A stretch of DNA of 46,954 bases from JBAYSY01 sp041675885 (lineage in GTDB: Bacteria; Pseudomonadota; Alphaproteobacteria; Rhodobacterales; Rhodobacteraceae), in NCBI GenBank assembly GCA_041675885.1, contig JBAYSY010000022.1, forward strand, positions 1 through 46,954. Direction: 5' to 3'. The notes beneath the pieces are model-generated. The model was given only the letters and a program-made list of their open reading frames with translations, searched no databases and was not told the DNA's origin. Positions 44,426 through 46,954 of this stretch are shown here, in pieces. Every line of letters starts with the position of its first letter. Position 1 is the stretch's first letter. A program made the position numbers and the translations under genes.

Positions 44426-44947
44426 CTACCCTTTCATCCGGGCGGTGACCGCGGCGTTCACGCTGCGGGCATCGGCCTTGCCGCCGAGCGCGGCGACGAT
44501 TTCCTTCGCGGTGTCCTTCGCCACCTCGGCCACGCTTTCCAGCGCCGAGTCGCGGATCGCGGCCACGGCACGCTCCGATTCCGCCGAACGGGCGGCGATC
44601 TCGGCATCGGCCTTTTCGACCGCCACGTCCAGATCGGCCTGGATCGCGGCGCGGGTCTCGGCGGCGATGCGGCCAGCCTCGGCGCGGGCCTCGGCCAGCG
44701 CGCGGTTATAGGCGGCCTCGGCCTCCTGCGCCTTCTGCTTCAGCTCCTCGGCCGCGGCCAGGTCGTTGGTGATCGTGCCCTTGCGCTCGGCCAGAATCGC
44801 CCCGATCCGGGGCAGCGCCACGCGCGACAGAAGCAGGTAGATCACCGTCAGCGACACCAGCAACCAGAAAATCTGGTTGGGAAAGGTCGAGAAATCGAGC
44901 TGCGGCAACCCTGTGGCCTGACCGGCGGCCTGAGCTTCCGTTGCCAT
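44426..44947 (-). CDS. atpG: F0F1 ATP synthase subunit b'
   Basis: A 173-residue b' subunit, the second b-type stalk protein found in phototrophs and alphaproteobacteria. It has a short polar N-terminus, the membrane helix FPNQIFWLLVSLTVIYLLLS, then RVALPRIGAILAERKGTI and a long coiled coil. AGGAGG precedes the ATG at 44945-44947. It lies between atpE and atpF. The gene symbol varies in databases (atpG, atpF2, atpX). Confidence 0.93.
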   Translation of the reverse strand: MATEAQAAGQATGLPQLDFSTFPNQIFWLLVSLTVIYLLLSRVALPRIGAILAERKGTITNDLAAAEELKQKAQEAEAAYNRALAEARAEAGRIAAETRAAIQADLDVAVEKADAEIAARSAESERAVAAIRDSALESVAEVAKDTAKEIVAALGGKADARSVNAAVTARMKG

Positions 44948-45036
44948 GTCGTCCTCCTGAAACTGGGGCTGAAACCGGGGTCAGGGCCGGGCGGGGCATC
45001 CGCGCCCCGGCCCGTCCATCCATGCGATCCCCGGGA

Positions 45037-45273
45037 TCAGACCGCGAACATCAGCAGAAGGGCGATCAGGAACGAGAAGATGCCCAGGGCTTCGGCAAAG
45101 GCGATGCCGACGAACAGCGTGGCCAGCTGGCCGGGGGCCGCCGAGGGGTTGCGCAGGGCACCGGCAAGGTAGTTCCCGGCAATGTGGCCCACACCGATCC
45201 CGGCGCCACCGAGACCGATCGTCGCAAGACCGGCGCCGATGAATTTACCCATTTGAACGAGTTCGCCTTCCAT
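45037..45273 (-). CDS. atpE: F0F1 ATP synthase subunit c
   Basis: A 78-residue proteolipid that forms the rotor ring. It has two membrane helices joined by the polar loop ALRNPSAAPGQ; the second carries the proton-binding Glu in VGIAFAEALGIFSFLIALLL. The glycine-rich first helix (GAGLATIGLGGAGIGVG) is typical. GAGGAG precedes the ATG. The acidic ligand sits in a GIAFAEA context, as usual for H+ rather than Na+ rings (inference). Confidence 0.97.
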   Translation of the reverse strand: MEGELVQMGKFIGAGLATIGLGGAGIGVGHIAGNYLAGALRNPSAAPGQLATLFVGIAFAEALGIFSFLIALLLMFAV

Positions 45274-45321
45274 GATGTGCTCCTCTGGATTGGAATGGCT
45301 TGGATTTGGATCGGACCGGCG

Positions 45322-46068
45322 TCAGTGGCTCGGATGCAGGGCATCCTTGAGATAGACGCAGGTCAGAATGGTGAAGACGTAGGCCTGCACGACGGCGACC
45401 AGCAGTTCGAGGCCGAAGATCGCGGTGATCGCAACGATGGGCAGGACCGAACCCACCCCCATCACGGCGGCAAAACCGGCAAAGACCTTGACCACCGCGT
45501 GGCCCGCAAGCTGGGTGCCCGCAAGACGGACAGAATGGCTGACCGGCCGCACGAAGTAGGAGATCAGTTCGAGCAGCGCCAGGATCGGCCGCAGCGCCAG
45601 CGGCGCCGACGAGACCCAGAACAGTTTGAGAAAACCGATGCCGTGCTTGACGAAACCGACCACCGTGACGGTGAGGAACACCATCAGCGCCATCGTCGCC
45701 GTCACCGCGATATGCGAGGTGGTGGTGAAGCTGAACGGGACGAGGCCCAGCATGTTGGCAAAGATGATGAACAGGAACAGCGTCATGACATACGGGAAAA
45801 AGCGCACGGCATCCTTGCCCGCGACTTCCTCGACCATGTTGTGGATGAAGCCGTAAACCAGTTCCGCCATCGACTGCCCGCGCGTGGGCACCAGTTCCCG
45901 GCGGCGGGTGGCCAGCACCATCAGCGCGGTGACGACCAGAATCCCGATCACCATCCACAGCGTGACGTTGGTCGGCGTATACCACATCACCGGCCCGTCC
46001 CCGAACAGGGGCTTTACGATGAACTGATCCATCGGCTTGATCGCAAGCCCGCCGTTTTCCGCTGCCAC
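45322..46068 (-). CDS. atpB: F0F1 ATP synthase subunit a
   Basis: A 248-residue membrane subunit that forms the proton half-channels. It contains several hydrophobic helices, the essential Arg in SHSVRLAGTQLAGHAVVKVF and the family's FFPYVMTLFLFIIFANMLGLVP. The start is GTG at 46066-46068, preceded by AGAGGGA, giving an N-terminus that matches relatives (then PMDQFIVKPLFG). An ATG 36 bases further in is a weaker alternative. It follows atpI by about 40 bases. Confidence 0.95.
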   Translation of the reverse strand: MAAENGGLAIKPMDQFIVKPLFGDGPVMWYTPTNVTLWMVIGILVVTALMVLATRRRELVPTRGQSMAELVYGFIHNMVEEVAGKDAVRFFPYVMTLFLFIIFANMLGLVPFSFTTTSHIAVTATMALMVFLTVTVVGFVKHGIGFLKLFWVSSAPLALRPILALLELISYFVRPVSHSVRLAGTQLAGHAVVKVFAGFAAVMGVGSVLPIVAITAIFGLELLVAVVQAYVFTILTCVYLKDALHPSH

Positions 46069-46107
46069 CTTCCGTCCCTCTCGTCCTCGGCGGGCTGTCC
46101 CGCCGCG

Positions 46108-46428
46108 TTATCCTTTCCGGTCGCCGTCCGGCGCGGTGTCGCCGCGCATCGAACGGGCCGTCGCCAGCATCGTCCGCACCCCGGCCGCGAAGCCCAGCAG
46201 GACGAAGATGACCATGAACGCCGGCATCGTGCCCAGCGCCCAGTCGATCCCGTAGCCGATGGCCAGCCCGACCGCCATGCCCGTCACCAGTTCGATCACC
46301 ATCCGCCAGGCCAGTTCGCCCTGATGCAGGCGCTGCTGTCCGGCGGGCGGCGGACGGATCTCGCCCTTCGCCCTGGCGATCCGTTCCTCAAGACGTTTCA
46401 GCGCCTCGGGGTCTGGTTCTTCGGCCAT
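46108..46428 (-). CDS. atpI: ATP synthase assembly protein AtpI
   Basis: A 106-residue small membrane protein with a charged N-terminus (PDPEALKRLEERIARAKGEI) and two hydrophobic helices (VIELVTGMAVGLAIGYGIDW and FMVIFVLLGFAAGV). AtpI-like proteins help assemble the c-ring. I chose the ATG at 46426-46428, which has GAGG eight bases before it and a normal leader behind the promoter at 46467-46495; a start at 46455 would leave almost no leader. It is the first gene of the F0 operon. Confidence 0.9.
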   Translation of the reverse strand: MAEEPDPEALKRLEERIARAKGEIRPPPAGQQRLHQGELAWRMVIELVTGMAVGLAIGYGIDWALGTMPAFMVIFVLLGFAAGVRTMLATARSMRGDTAPDGDRKG

Positions 46429-46466
46429 GACGGGCCTCACATCGGTCGGCTTCATCGACCGGGCGC

Positions 46467-46495
46467 AACCTATTGTTCACCCTTCGGTGAGTCAA
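46467..46495 (-). promoter_or_regulatory. Candidate promoter of the F0 operon
   Basis: On the minus strand TTGACT (46490-46495) is followed after 17 bases by TAGGTT (46467-46472). The predicted start is about 30 bases before the atpI ATG. The rest of 46456-46799 holds a short AT-rich patch near 46530-46560 and repeat copy C. Confidence 0.5.
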
Positions 46496-46668
46496 GCGCC
46501 CATCTCTGCGCTGCGGAAAGATCCATGCAATTGATATAAAATGGTTTTTATTAGTGTGCCGCCGTGAGGCGAACCGCGGGCGCCGCCGGGGCATATTCAA
46601 CCGGATGGTTGAGTTTTTGCCGGGGTGGTGGGCGGGATCGCCCATCCTACGGGACCGCACCTTTGCGC

Positions 46669-46784
46669 AACAGAGGGCGGCGCCCGTCCGCGGGTGGGCG
46701 CTGCAACGGTTATGGTCTGGCAGTTTATGGTGCAGGTGACTCCTCGCTCAAATCCTGCGCAAACATCGAAAGAGCGCCCGCCCG
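46669..46784 (+). repeat. Palindromic intergenic repeat, copy C, truncated
   Basis: It has the shared flank AACAGA, the left outer arm, the inner arms (46691-46702 with 46773-46784, all pairs including one G-T wobble) and a loop of exactly 70 bases nearly identical to copy A in its first 40 bases. The right outer arm is missing: sequence similarity to copies A and B stops at about 46784, 15 bases before the transposase stop codon. Confidence 0.8.
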
Positions 46785-46954
46785 GGGCAACTGTGGAGAT
46801 CATGCGGGCCTGAAGGGCTGGCCATCGCGCAGGATGGCATTGGCGATGGTAAGGATCTTCCGGGCGATGGCGATCACGATGACCTTGCCCGGCTTGGTTC
46901 TTTCGCGCAGCCGTTCGGCCGCCCCGCCGAACAGATGCGGGTGGCGCAGCGCGG
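46785..46954 (-). mobile_element. IS110-family insertion sequence, one end
   Basis: Only the end with the 3' part of the transposase gene is in view. The left boundary is inferred from where similarity to repeat copies A and B breaks (about 46784). IS110 elements usually lack classic terminal inverted repeats, so the boundary needs comparison with other copies. Confidence 0.5.
46800..46954 (-). CDS. IS110-family transposase, C-terminal part
   Basis: Fifty residues and the stop are visible on the minus strand; the rest lies beyond the right edge. The end reads LRERTKPGKVIVIAIARK, then ILTIANAILRDGQPF, the characteristic C-terminal helix of IS110/IS116/IS902 transposases. These are DEDD-type enzymes that act with an RNA guide (bridge RNA) encoded in the element's non-coding end. 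The stop lies 15 bases from the end of repeat copy C. Whether the copy is intact cannot be seen. Confidence 0.85.
   Translation of the reverse strand, partial: ALRHPHLFGGAAERLRERTKPGKVIVIAIARKILTIANAILRDGQPFRPA

Overview
The window is a high-GC chromosomal segment of an alphaproteobacterium, most likely of the order Rhodobacterales (Rhodobacteraceae/Paracoccaceae). The taxonomic call is inference. It rests on the block hemJ-rho-mnmE-mnmG-rsmG-parA-parB-hemW, a separate F0 ATP-synthase operon with a b' subunit, HemJ-type haem synthesis, and the order maf-aroE-coaE-dnaQ / secB / fxsA / tim44-mltA-smr. I see no complete mobile element. The last 155 bases hold the C-terminal end of an IS110-family transposase.

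Layout, left to right. 1-6.1 kb, minus strand: a probable catabolic operon with two oligopeptide-type ABC permeases, a fused two-domain ABC ATPase, an aldehyde dehydrogenase, an SDR dehydrogenase and a P1-family peptidase cut by the window edge. 6.2-9.2 kb: tRNA hydroxylase trhO, divergent from the NAD-salvage pair pncA-pncB. 9.2-14.2 kb: an AlkB-type alkane monooxygenase and mutY on the minus strand, then a DciA-like protein, a DsbA-like thioredoxin and a CoA-transferase on the plus strand. 14.2-15.1 kb: two unrecognised small genes of visibly lower GC. 15.2-18.3 kb: glycerol kinase and glycerol-3-phosphate dehydrogenase. 18.4-21.4 kb: smr, mltA and tim44, divergent from fxsA.

The central part (21.7-34.5 kb) looks like the origin region. 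secB faces a tightly overlapping maf-aroE-coaE-dnaQ operon. The 427-base gap between maf and hemJ carries an AT-rich stretch, an exact IHF-consensus match and several DnaA-box-like sites, so it is a good oriC candidate. Rightward from it run hemJ, rho, mnmE, mnmG, rsmG, parA and parB. Two perfect parS sites lie at the mnmG start codon and inside rsmG, and a third site matching 15 of 16 positions lies at the ridA start.

The right part has hemW, ridA, rdgB and rph (minus), hrcA-grpE (plus), mutS (minus), maeB (plus), cobB (minus) and the F0 operon atpI-atpB-atpE-atpB'-atpF (minus), closed by a strong terminator hairpin.

The most unusual signal is a three-copy intergenic palindromic element (about 21.4, 43.7 and 46.7 kb). 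All three copies have a loop of exactly 70 bases with a strongly conserved core. The stems differ between copies by a compensatory base-pair change. One copy lacks its right outer arm and ends 15 bases from the stop codon of the IS110-family transposase, which suggests either a target site or an end structure of that element. All of this was read by eye; no database search was run.
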